The notes beneath the pieces are model-generated. The model saw nothing but the letters and a program-made list of their open reading frames with translations. It was not told where the DNA came from and did not search any database. The translations under genes were made by a program, and so were the position numbers. Shown piece after piece: positions 1 through 15,756 of a stretch of DNA of 64,000 nt (the first letter of the stretch is position 1; every line of letters begins with the position of its first letter). The stretch is from Trichoplax adhaerens (taxonomy: Eukaryota > Placozoa > Uniplacotomia > Trichoplacea > Trichoplacidae), in assembly GCF_000150275.1 (NCBI RefSeq), contig NW_002060947.1, forward strand, positions 2,097,740 to 2,161,739, in the 5' to 3' direction.

Positions 1-174
1 ATTCGGGTAAGAATTGGATTTCTCTTTATGGATCAAGAGGCTAGAGAGGATACTATAATAGTTATGCTACGAAAAAGTTGTCACACTGTAGAATATTTCT
101 CAAAGGAGGATGAAATTCAATTTGTTGGTCAAGCAATCATTAATTATAAAATCAATTCCAAGAACGTAGCATAA
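1..174 (+). CDS. Possible 3'-terminal exon of an unidentified upstream gene
   Basis: An open frame runs from the left edge to a TAA at 172-174 and gives 57 residues. The composition is balanced and acidic (segments such as MDQEARED and EYFSKEDEIQF), unlike the Lys/Asn/Ile-rich frames usual in this A+T-rich DNA. That suggests a genuine C-terminal exon of a plus-strand gene lying mostly outside the window. I do not recognise the family. A strong donor-like string (GGTAAGAA) sits at 6-13, so an alternative is that only the first few bases are exon and the rest is intron or chance frame. Confidence 0.3.
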   Translation: MRVRIGFLFMDQEAREDTIIVMLRKSCHTVEYFSKEDEIQFVGQAIINYKINSKNVA

Positions 175-692
175 TATAGAAGCAGATTTCATACGTTACT
201 GAGTTATAGTATGAATTATCTGCAGGTAGAATAGGTATCCTTATTGATTGTGCTAGTTATTCATAGTTTTAGGTAGGGTAGAGTGCAAGCAACATGAGTG
301 AACGACATAAAATATCATGCAAATCCATTTTCGACACCTTTCGTAATTATAATCAATGTACAGTACTAGTAAATAGACTGTACCAAAGGATAGAAATTAT
401 AATAATCCTATAACCTACTCGACATCTAATACCAATCTTTGATTCGATCCAATTCTCTCACTTGGTTACTAATTAATCTCTAAAGTATACTGTAATTTAC
501 AGTAAACAGCAACAATCTACAACTTCAAGCGCTCATAGTGCGCGAGTAATACAAGTTCAAATACCTATCATGTATTGTGCAAAACAACTTTAGAAAGCGT
601 TAATCTAATAATTCTCACATTATAATAGACGTAGTATGTAACACATTTGTTCTTAATAACGCTATCTGTCTATTTTACTTTGATCAATTTAG
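175..692. other. Intergenic / VMA21 upstream region, no gene recognised
   Basis: This stretch should contain the first coding exon or 5' region of VMA21. An ATG at 294 opens a frame beginning MSERHK, but its good donor (after 342) has the wrong phase for the VMA21 exon at 693, so I could not connect them. A single TACAGTAC-type motif pair occurs around 358-383. Nothing else is supported. Confidence 0.4.
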
Positions 693-1386
693 GCCCAGGG
701 AGCTGTCTGTTTTAATGAAATTACTCTTTTATTCAATTGCTATGATTACTTTACCTATCGGATCTTATTTCCTTACCAAGGGATATTTATTCGAAGGTAA
801 GCCAACTAGCTAACTAGCATACAATCTATATCTAGCAATGTTACAACGTTCTGTAAGATGTCATATCTTTCATAGGATTTTACTAATCGCCTTTCTACTC
901 ACCGGATAATTCTTATCTTATGATACGCTGTAAAATAGTAAAATCTACCTTTAATAACTTTGCATCGTGCAATGAGCCATATGGTGCAAGAAATATCAAA
1001 TCCATCGACACCTTCCATTCGTTATAACTTTCATCACACTGTTATAAGAGTAGCTCTTGTTCACTTTGTATCATTTATTGCGCCAATAAGACTAAATTAT
1101 CAACAGTTTAAAAGATATTTTCAGTAGCTAACTTTATCTTATCATTAAGTTAAAGGATAGACATATCCGTCAAGTTACGCTGACCTAATAAGCTATCAGT
1201 TATCTTGTTACAATCGATACTCAACTGTGTACAATAATTTTATTTCTTCATACAGCTTATATGGGTATTGAAAACGGCTCTATTCCTGCAGCTATAGTTA
1301 CTGTTGTTATGGTTCATGTTATAATTGGATTCTATATTCGATCAGCTTGGAATGAAGAAGTTGCTGAAAAACCAAAAGATGATTGA
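693..1386 (+). CDS. VMA21: VMA21-like V-ATPase assembly membrane protein (5' exon not located)
   Basis: VMA21 is a small endoplasmic-reticulum membrane chaperone for assembly of the V0 proton-channel sector of the vacuolar ATPase. Two exons are visible: 693-796 (acceptor AG at 691-692, donor GTAAGC) and 1256-1386 (stop TGA). The first encodes a transmembrane hairpin half with the family signature ITLPIGSYFLTKGYLFE. The second encodes AAIVTVVMVHVIIGFYI followed by AWNEE, matching the second membrane span and the W-N-E of animal VMA21. The protein ends in a charged tail KPKDD; yeast Vma21 carries a C-terminal dilysine signal, but no clear KKXX is seen here. About 78 residues are seen, while human VMA21 is 101 residues, so the N-terminal 20-25 residues are missing. 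The exon at 693 enters with one base completing a codon, so a phase-2 first exon must lie upstream. It was not found. An internal ATG at 715 is an unlikely start. Confidence 0.85.
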
Positions 1387-2509
1387 TTTCCAGTGTAATG
1401 AATTTTGTAAATGAGGAAGGCGATAGGCTGCACAAATACATTATGCCTATTCAATCCAATGATGATAGTCAGTTGCACTGTTGATATATAATTTAGAACC
1501 ATACTTAAAAATGTTAAGTAGTCTAATACCTTTTATATTCGATAAACATGTTACTTGCATTAATTGTTCACTAAAGCTGTTAATTGACTGATTGCAATTT
1601 TATCGTCACTCTACTAAATTGCATAGTATATTAGCAACTATATGAAGTGCCTTTAGCAGTAAAATGATGTGAGCAGACCTAGCAGGTACTATTGATATCA
1701 TATTTATTATTAAACTACACTGTTATATCATCTTTCAAGGATGCAGAATTATCTAATTCTCTTCATGTTAATCGATAAGGGGTTGCTATTCAACGATGAT
1801 GTTGCTGAAAGTAACCTTACTTTAACAGTAAGCTGTTTTGTGTGATAAGTAGATTAAGATTAGAAACAAGCTGGTGCTATAAAGAAATCGCTTACCAGAT
1901 TAATACTAGTTAGATACGTGTATACTATGAGTTATAACACAGCTTAATGAATGGTGTAAACGATATTCTCATTTACTATCGTTTTAGTATTTTGAGAAAC
2001 AATTTGTACAACTGTTAAATCAGTGGCGATATTTTTAGGAAAAGGTGTTCTTCGGTAACAATAAATAATTATAATTTGAAAGATGTGTATAGTATGGCTC
2101 TAGATGGGTTAATTGTAATGTCTCATCAAGTACATTCCTTACTATATAGCTAGCACTGTGGCAATAATATCCGTTTATCATGGTAACATATTTTCTATCC
2201 CCTTTGGTGTAAAATTACAAATCGGTAAACTGAAAATTACTTTACACAGTCTGCGATATTAAATCGCTCTTACAGTATCATAATGACTTTGAGTCCTAAT
2301 TCTTCGAAAAATGATTGGCACTAACAATTACATCTACATATCAAGATGTTAATTGAGATAGTCACCCATCTCTTCACACTACACAATTTGTATGGTTGCA
2401 ATTCCACAAAGGGTATATAAACGCTAACTGAACTTTTCTTACTACAAGCTTAAGTGATTTTTCGAATAGAAATTTCTGTAGGAAACGACGATAATTCAAA
2501 TTCTTCATC
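1387..2509. other. Intergenic region between VMA21 and the secreted-protein gene
   Basis: There is no coding frame of note. The last 100 bp hold the TATA-type promoter described separately. The rest is A+T-rich unique sequence in which I see no repeat or RNA gene. Confidence 0.5.
2413..2420 (+). promoter_or_regulatory. TATA box of the secreted Thr/Glu-repeat gene
   Basis: TATATAA within GGGTATATAAACGC lies about 90 bp upstream of the ATG at 2510. This spacing leaves room for a start site about 30 bp downstream and a 50-60 bp leader. The housekeeping genes here show no equally placed TATA box, which fits a regulated, tissue-type expression of the secreted protein. Assignment is by position and sequence only. 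Confidence 0.5.
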
Positions 2510-3579
2510 ATGCAAATAATATCTACAATCATCGTTTGTGCTTTTATCTTTGGTAGTGTTAGCACCCGAAAACTAGAGCATAAACTATCCAAGCGCTCAG
2601 GTAAGAATACAGGTAAAAATTTCGTATCTGTAAAACTGACGCATGACTATGACAAGTACATCGAAATTGCTAAGCTTGCTAAATTGCTAACAGTCGATCG
2701 GTGGTAACTTTATTATCAATCTGCCTGTAGCTAGGAAGATCTTAGACGAGATTTTGTCGCTAATTTTATCAATTCTATTGCTATAAATCTTCAGGTTATT
2801 CAAACGTAGCTGGAATCTTTCCTGGAGGTTACGGCGGTCCTGGTTATGGAAAATGTATCACAAAGGTAGTTGCAACAACCACCTTACCTCCATCGACACA
2901 ACTAACTACCGTTATTGTACCAACGGTCTCTACGGTTACTGACATTAGACGTATAACCAAGACTCAACGCGAAATATTTACCATGACTAACATTGTTACC
3001 GATACAGAAACTGAATTTTTGACGGAAACAGCGACTCAAACTTCTACCATCGAGGCCACTGTTCCTGTGACTTTGACAGAAGTAGCGACTAAAACCAAGT
3101 TTATTAGTGTTCCAATATACCGAAATTATCATCGACCTCAAGCTGTCTATGGCTATGCGTATCTGACACAAACTCTAATTAAGACAAAGTTGGTGCCAAC
3201 TACGTCTACAGCAACTCAAGTTTTGACTTCTGTAATAACGTCAAGAGATATTTCTACAATTATGTTAACAGATACGTTAACGCAGACCCAAACTGAAACA
3301 GAGACAGAACTGCAGACTGAAACGGAAACAGAAACAGACACTGTTACAGCAACAGAAACCATGTTACTTACTCAGACAGAAACAGACACAAGTACAGAGA
3401 CAGAAACGGAAACAGAAACAGAAACACAAGTGGAAACATCCATCTCCACAACTACGCGTCAAATTCCAACTGTTGTGCCGACAACAGTGGTTGTTACTGC
3501 CTATCGCTATCACACTGTTACCGTAGGAAGTCATAAAGGCTATGGCCATGGATACGGTAGTGGTTTTACTGGCTACTGA
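2510..3579 (+). CDS. Secreted Thr/Glu-repeat extracellular protein, two exons
   Basis: Exons are 2510-2600 and 2795-3579, joined in phase 1 (GT donor at 2601, AG at 2793-2794), giving 291 residues. The N-terminus is a classic signal peptide (MQIISTIIVCAFIFGSVST), followed by a dibasic stretch LSKRSG that could be a furin-type site. Next comes a short Gly/Tyr segment, then a long region of Thr/Val/Ser with many TxT and VTxT motifs, a core of alternating Thr-Glu (roughly residues 190-245) and a Gly-Tyr-His C-terminus (GYGHGYGSGF). Only one cysteine follows the signal peptide, in CITK. Composition suggests a mucin-like or matrix/adhesive protein, heavily O-glycosylated on Thr; this is inference. 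No catalytic or named domain is recognised. The Thr-Glu core is encoded by near-perfect ACAGAA hexamers, so length may vary between individuals. Possible poly(A) signal AATAAA at 3781. Confidence 0.75.
3290..3430 (+). repeat. ACAGAA-type hexanucleotide repeat coding for Thr-Glu
   Basis: Imperfect (ACAGAA)n with ACGGAA, GCAGAC and GAGACA variants lies inside the second exon of the secreted protein. It encodes alternating Thr-Glu. The unit is a multiple of three, so expansion or contraction keeps the frame. Confidence 0.75.
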
Positions 3580-3998
3580 AATCTGATAAAACTGCCATGA
3601 GTAGCTGCGCCTATTATATATTAATATTAACATGATGTATCCAGTTAACTCATATTCGAGAAATAGAGTAATGCGTAAACTATTTTCCTGCTAACGAGCT
3701 AAGGACTAATAACTTGATATCATCTGCACAACATAGCTTATTGTCATTCTGTATTGAAATTTCAATATGATATCTGACTAAATAAAAAGAGAATAATATT
3801 GATAAGGTAATCAACTCTTTTCTGTTACAGTTATTGTGAGTCTGTTGCCTACCAATAGTGAAAGTTTACAAATAGTAATCCTAGAGTTATGTGTTATATT
3901 GTATATCTGCAAATTGTCCAAATTGGTCATTTCTATGGTAACTAAAGCTGGACAGGTTCTGTCCATCTGTGCCTTCATGCTACTGATTACTGAATCGT
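3580..3998. other. 3' flank of the secreted-protein gene
   Basis: Non-coding. It contains an AATAAA at 3781 that could serve as poly(A) signal for the gene ending at 3579. No other feature is seen. Confidence 0.4.
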
Positions 3999-4182
3999 AG
4001 TACTGCTGTGAGTACTGTACTGTACAGTGTACAGTACACAGTACAGCGTGTAGTTACTGTAGTATACTGGAGTTGATGGCCGCACACATAGCACTAGTAA
4101 TACTAGTACACATTAGACCAGTTTGCGATAGCATACTGCCATATTGCACTTTCTACAGTACCGTACTGTACTGTACAGTACT
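3999..4182. repeat. GTACAGTAC palindrome cluster upstream of SUGT1
   Basis: Overlapping copies of TACTGTAC and GTACAGTA occur at 4001-4047 and 4151-4182. The block ends about 135 bp before the SUGT1 ATG at 4316. The core GTACTGTACAGTAC is nearly self-complementary. It is one of five comparable clusters in the window, all upstream of genes. Confidence 0.8.
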
Positions 4183-4315
4183 TGATAGCGGCTATAAATT
4201 GGTTTCCTATAGTAACCAGTTGAACCAGCTTCCGAGAGCGCGAGTACGGACGATCTCCACTGCAATTACGAAAGTTTTTCATACTAAAATTGCTGAAAAA
4301 TCGAAGTAAATCCAA

Positions 4316-6651
4316 ATGGATGCAGCAAAATATTGCAGGTAATGCAAGCATGCAATCAGAGCTAGATCACAACACTGACTGAATAGAGATTTATTCATTG
4401 GAATGGTATCTAATAATAATATTATTGGTGGTGATCAATGATAGCTGTGACAAAGGCAATTACTTCTGCCTCAGCACCTAGAAAGGGTCAATGTTCAGAT
4501 ATGGGCTAATTTGATATATTTATATTGCACTGTTGTTGTAGTTGCGGTAATGAAGCTTTCGTCGATGATAATTATGAGGAAGCCATTGAGGTATCAAGTT
4601 TTTTAATAGTCATTTTGGTATAAGAAATTTACCGAGTGCTATACGTCCTTGACATGATTGTTATGGCCGCACTTACAGCTATACTCAAAAGCGATCGAAA
4701 AAGACAACACTATTGCTGAATATTACACTAAGCGTGCTACAGCATTAATTAAGGTCAAGAGATATCAAGGTAAGCTTGGTGGAACGCAAAGTGGGCATTA
4801 GACTACGCACTTACTTACGAATATATGCCGATATACGGTACTGATACAGCATATCGAAATTATTACTCATCTAAAGATTACTGTATATAGACGAGTTGAC
4901 GTATAGACTCAGTAGAGACGCAGAGAATATCTTAACAATGCTACTTGATTTTATATACTGATTAATTAATCATCTTTTATAGAGGCTATTAAGGATGCCG
5001 ATGATGCAATTCGGATTGATGCAACAAATTGGAAATCATATCTCAGGAAAGGGTAATTGAACTTATGTTACTTAGCGATAGCATCTTTTTCCCTATCTTA
5101 TTGTGAATGCAATGATGCTATACATGCTTAAATGCATCATGACTTATCTTCCTCTTAATTGCATGAACGTTTGATAACGGTGCTTTTTAAATACTTTTAG
5201 AATTGGATTATATCACATTCGTGATTACAGTCACGCTAAAGAAGCATTCTTACGCGGTCAAGAAGTCAATGGCAATGAGGAATCGTTTGCTATGTGGATC
5301 GATAAATGTACTGCTGGTAAGAATTTAACTTCGTTGAAATATGAACTTTTTCCAATATCACATTCAGAATTTATAATCATGAAAATATTTTGCTAATTTT
5401 AATTAAATGCACAGAATTGGGCCAGCAATCTAATGACAACCCTTCTGATCTTGCACAAGTACAGTACTTATGTATTCAAAGGCTCTTTTTGAATTTGTGC
5501 TCAATTAAACGACTAAATATTGTTATCTCTACACTCTATAAAGTTATTTTCAATGATTAAATGTGTCTTACTAAGAGCCCAACTATAAATAATTTATAAA
5601 TGCATTTAGAAATCAAATAAAGCTGTTACTGAGACCGATAATGCTGCCGCTGAAGTGGTAACTGTCGTATCAGCTTCACCTAAGATCAGGTACTGGATGA
5701 TCTGTATGAAAATTGATATCTCTGTAGCTATTCTCATGTTATAATTTTATCAATTCTACGAAAGGCACGATTGGTATCAAACACAAACTACAGTTACTAT
5801 AGATATTTTAAGCAAAAAGGTTAATCCAAGAGATTTTTCGATCGATTTTGACGCAAATTCTGTTCAAGTGACTTTCCAGGATCAGCATGGAAACAGTAGA
5901 ACAATATCTTTTAATTTATGTCATGATATTATCCCAAGTCAGTCAAAAGCAAAGATATTAACCACAAAGGTAAGTCAGAAAAAGTATTGCAATGGAGAAA
6001 AAAATCAAATTTTAATTGTAATTGTTGATTAATTAATTTTATTTATTAGATAGAAATTCGATTGAAGAAAGCAGAAGGGATACAGTGGACTAATTTAACT
6101 AAAAGTGATCCCGATGAAAGTAAGGGAAAATTTAATCCATAGATATTGTTGTAATTGCTACTCAAATCAAATTTTAATCCGTTAACGCTAACAAAGAATA
6201 ATATCTTCACTTTTGAAAATCTCGAAATTGTAGAAGCAACAAAGATTCGCACTTATCCTTCATCAAATCGTGGTACGAAAGATTGGGATAAAATAGAAGC
6301 TGAAATTAAACAAGAAGAAAAGGAGACAAAGCTTGAAGGCGATGCAGCACTAAATCAATTATTCCAACAAATTTATGGTGATGGTAGTGATGATGTTAAG
6401 CGGGCAATGATGAAATCATTTGTGAGCATATTTTAAATACTGCATACGTATATACTGTATTTGAATTCCGGATAGGATCGTTTACTCGCGTTATATTACC
6501 GAAAACGAATTCGCTATTTTTTTATGATGCTTAATATAATTAGGTTGAATCAAAAGGAACAGTACTAAGCACCAATTGGGGCGAGGTCAAAGAGAAAAAT
6601 ATTGACTGTAAACCACCGGACGGAATGGAATTTCGTAAATATGACCAATAA
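4316..6651 (+). CDS. SUGT1: SUGT1 / SGT1 co-chaperone (TPR-CS-SGS)
   Basis: SGT1 is an Hsp90 co-chaperone that links Hsp90/Hsp70 to SCF ubiquitin ligases and kinetochore assembly. Eleven phase-consistent exons give 347 residues: 4316-4338, 4542-4590, 4679-4769, 4983-5052, 5201-5316, 5415-5458, 5610-5689, 5765-5969, 6050-6119, 6234-6421, 6544-6651. Residues 1-125 form a TPR domain ([39 protein letters not shown]). After a short linker, residues 158-255 are the p23-like CS domain, starting HDWYQT with VTFQD. Residues 260-347 are the SGS domain, with the family hallmarks [40 protein letters not shown] and VKRAMMKSF, ending in GMEFRKYDQ. Length matches animal SGT1 (human about 330-365). The first coding exon is only 23 nt; its ATG is chosen because it gives MDAAKYC directly before the TPR. 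A GTACAGTAC cluster lies just upstream. Confidence 0.97.
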
Positions 6652-8338
6652 TAACAGGATAGTGGATTAAACAGCTATGATTTTGACAATCTAATCATAA
6701 ACAATGTCAGTTTAATAACTCTTATAATTATTAGAAGATTTCGATTCATAGTAAATGCATCCTTTGTCTCGAAACTCTTCATTATTATGTACGTGCCAAC
6801 AAAGTATATTGTATTGTATAGCAGTTGTTATTAGCTCAGATAGCTTCTGCTTGAAATGTTTACAAGTATTACGTTTGTACTACTAATATCTCCAAGGCTG
6901 TTAATATTTAGGACACTACAATGTCATTGTTTGCGGTTAAATAAATGATTGACACCATACTGAATTTGTACGCTAGAAACGTTACCTGTCATTATATTTT
7001 AAATTTTGTACATTGTGATAACTACAAACATAAAAATAAAGGATACAAATGATAGTGTCGAACTATGTTAGACTTCATAAATTCTACTACGGAAATGGAT
7101 AATCTCTTTTTTTCTATGTTAACCTATAGTTAGTTTTATTGGCGCTAATCGTAGTAATTATCTGTACGATAGCAAATTGTGAACAATACAATAACTTTGT
7201 CAAACAAGAAGTAGTAACTAAATACTTACGCAGAACAAATTGCATGATAGTAAACCCTTCTATTACAATTAAATCGGTAAACCGTCGCACAATTATTGTT
7301 TTATAAACTGTACCATTTTGATGCAACAGTGCTGTATTTATGCAGGGCACAAGTACTGAAGCATGTACAATTCATATTTATCGTAAACTATGGGACTGTA
7401 TAAGATTGGTTTATAAGCGTACTTGAAATAGGTGCGAAGCTCTAGGATTGCAATACGTAATAAATTAACCTGTAAACTTTGCAGTTGCTCTAACTAAGTA
7501 CAGTATTAAAGTAGCCTATCACTGTCATAGAACATCGTCGTCTATTCACTTTGATGATGCGATTTTTAATATACAAGAGATGCTTGCAAAGGTTAGTAGT
7601 TACTACAGTAGCTCATCAGAGTCAAATACAATTTTATCTTACGAATACTCAAGTCGCGATTGCAATTGAAAGGGCAAAGTAAAATTTCTAAAATATTGAT
7701 AATTTTAGAGATGAAAATAATTTTTGTTGTACGTACTACAACCTAAGGCATTAGTAACTAAATTCTTCTACAATTTATTGACGTACATATGAGTAATTAT
7801 CGTGAAAAGGGGCTACATAGACAGCAAGATACCCGTTATATGTGGTCATTGTAAACGATACAGTATCATCAAATCTCATTCGTTGCAATGACGTACGACT
7901 CAATAAACAAAGCACGGTACCCCAAGCGACAGACGAGTACTATCACAGTACTACATATGACAAAACATCAGTTACCGTCCATTGATGATTTAATATAGAA
8001 CTATGCAACAATAAATCAGAAATGAAGTCTTTTCAACCTATGAAGGTATTGAATAGTCATTACCATATAAGCATACAGCGATAAGAAATCACAGCAAAGC
8101 GATCTAATAGTTAATTTTTTTCTTTAACAAAGTGTTAAACCTGCCATGATGCAACAAGTTTGCTCTTGAGAATAGGAACTTAATAAACCCTCACTGGTAT
8201 AAGAGGTATTTTTCCGAAGTATGTACCATTAACCGAATTTACCAAAACTTCTAAGCATATCAATTATTGCGACAAGTATATCAAATAGCATAGATAGCAT
8301 AGCATGTCCAGTAGTTCGATTGTAACACTATAAATTTA
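6652..8338. other. Intergenic between convergent SUGT1 and HSPA4
   Basis: This 1.7 kb stretch holds the 3' flanks of two convergent genes. AATAAA occurs near 6941, a possible SUGT1 poly(A) signal. No coding frame with recognisable product, RNA gene or repeat array is seen. Confidence 0.5.

Positions 8339-8340
<2 letters not shown>
8335..8340 (-). terminator. Poly(A) signal AATAAA overlapping the HSPA4 stop
   Basis: On the minus strand the gene ends TCC TAA TAA ATT, so an AATAAA hexamer overlaps the stop codon, which is followed by a second in-frame TAA. If used, the 3' UTR would be extremely short; whether it is used cannot be told from sequence. Confidence 0.35.
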
Positions 8341-13840
<5,500 letters not shown>

Positions 13841-14398
13841 ACAGTGTACAGTACAGTACCGAGGCGTACCGTACAGTACAGTACAGTAGGCAAGCAATTG
13901 AAATGCAATCTCCACATTTCTAGTCTACAGTACTGTACAGTACAGTTACTGAAATGTCATTTCAGGTCCGTCTTTTAGACTGTTTTTCTGTCCGTGGCCG
14001 TACCTGCTTTACTATACTGTACAGTTGTCACAAACTTATGTTGCGAACTACTACACTAAACTAATAGATTACTTATGCCTTGCTCCACTACACCTGGAGA
14101 TCTACTGTATGGTAGTTCTTTACTACTTTCGGCCATTTACCAATATGATCCATTAGCTAAATACTGACAAAATCTATTTAATTAGCAAGTACGGTGCTTT
14201 GCTCCGTAACAACAGTGTACAGTACAGTACCTTTATATCTCATACGTAATGCAGTACTGAAGAAGACCTACAGTATGTACTGTACTGTATACTGTACCTG
14301 ATACAGTAGAGAACAATATACAGTACTGCACAGTACAGTACTGTACAGTAATGTACTGTACACTGTACTGTAGGTCTTCTTGAGCACACTGTACTGTA
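13841..14398. repeat. GTACAGTAC palindrome cluster upstream of HSPA4
   Basis: Dense TACAGTAC/GTACTGTA strings occur at 13841-13900, 13925-13947 and 14214-14398. The last block contains a 122 bp element with terminal inverted repeats (14260-14381). The block lies 580-1140 bp upstream of the Hsp110 ATG, in the gap before the MOSPD2 3' end. Confidence 0.8.
14260..14381. mobile_element. MITE-like 122 bp element with 16 bp terminal inverted repeats
   Basis: Positions 14260-14275 (AAGAAGACCTACAGTA) and 14366-14381 are exact reverse complements. The interior consists almost only of TACTGTAC/GTACAGTA strings and could fold on itself over most of its length. No transposase frame is present, and I see no clear target-site duplication, so mobility is inferred only from the inverted-repeat structure. 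Confidence 0.45.
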
Positions 14399-15756
14399 AA
14401 CGGATGCCTGGAAGCCTGGAACCTCTCAGAAGTCCCTACTGATACTGATACCATACTGTATGATTCGAGGAATTTCCAGCAAAGTAACCCAACATTGGAA
14501 GATACACGATTGTAGTTTTTAACAACAACCCTAAATACGGAGGGACTTCGAAAAGGAAATTCAAACTCCCGACTGCGTACAGCAATTTCTAGGTAGAGCT
14601 GAGACTTCACTTCCTTTTTCCTTTCCCTAGGACTACAACTTTCCATCATCCTTTCATTACACTTTCACCAGGAATGTTACGCATATAATGACGATCATTG
14701 CTAGTTGCAGAGGTAGCTCTTACTAAACTGACTGTAGCCAAACTATCCAAACTATTACAGCAAAACTCATCATTTAGATACTCTTAGCAACACAATCATA
14801 TCTTGCCAATGAACTCGCAACATCAGTTCCAAATTATTTATCGTGCGATCTATGGTATTCATAATTGCCGCGTCTGATTAAGGCGTCACAATACAAATCT
14901 CACAGTTTTCCATATTGAGCGGAGCAGAGTCTGTTGATCCCTTGAAATCGAACAGGTTCACTACAGTATAGAGAATTATAGATATTGCAATAGAATTGCT
15001 ATGATACGTACTGTAATCATCTCTACCAATAGTCACTTCTACACAAACTGCAATGTAATAACGTACAAGTTAAAACTATTCTGTCTAGAGATAATAACCG
15101 TAAACTCTTATTTTAGAGCAGAGGGACAACTCGGAGCTTTATTAAGCTGAGCAGATTAACAAATCCATTTATCATCATGACTCAGAATAGGATACAATAT
15201 TACCGCAGAATGCTACTCTGATAAAAGATAAATATTACCGTAATAGCATAACACATGTTTCTTTCCCGTACAACCAAATATTGAAACATCTAATTGGTTA
15301 CCTTACATCATAATTTCACACTTCCTTTAGACGTGATATAAAATCAGTCAAAATAATTAACGGCTAAATCTTATAGTGATCAATAGAACATATATATACT
15401 GTACATTTCAAAGTACTGAAATTGCAGCCATAGTAATATAGTATGTACAGATTTGAAATGTAATGATACGCAATTGATTTGCCTTAAAATTGAGACATCA
15501 AAACTTTGAAATTATACATCCAATATACCAAGTATTCATGGTATAAAGTTACTGAAAGCCTTATGACGAAATCCAATAATACAATTCCTATCATAAGACT
15601 ACCAATTCTGTCAGTTTTACACAGAAAGATGCCATAATTAAGCACAGCATGGTATACAAATCACTGACGGAAATAATGACAATAAAAAGAAAAATATCAA
15701 CAATCCAAAGCAGCAACGACCGTATGATGCTACTCCAAAACGATAACGGTTGTAGG
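14399..15756. other. Intergenic between HSPA4 promoter region and MOSPD2 3' end
   Basis: No supported gene. A frame on the minus strand at 14233-14649 overlaps the palindromic repeat cluster and looks like chance. Isolated TACTGTAC-like strings occur near 15400-15450. Confidence 0.45.

Noticed and set aside
294-414. ATG-initiated frame (MSERHK...) as first exon of VMA21
   Set aside because: The best donor leaves the wrong phase for the exon at 693, and there is no similarity to known VMA21 N-termini.
4073-4351. Frames on both strands at 4073-4309 and 4103-4351
   Set aside because: They cover the repeat cluster and the SUGT1 first exon in the wrong frame.
14233-14649. 138-residue frame on the minus strand
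   Set aside because: Much of it is the translated palindromic repeat (YSVQYITVQY-type); no splice or family support.
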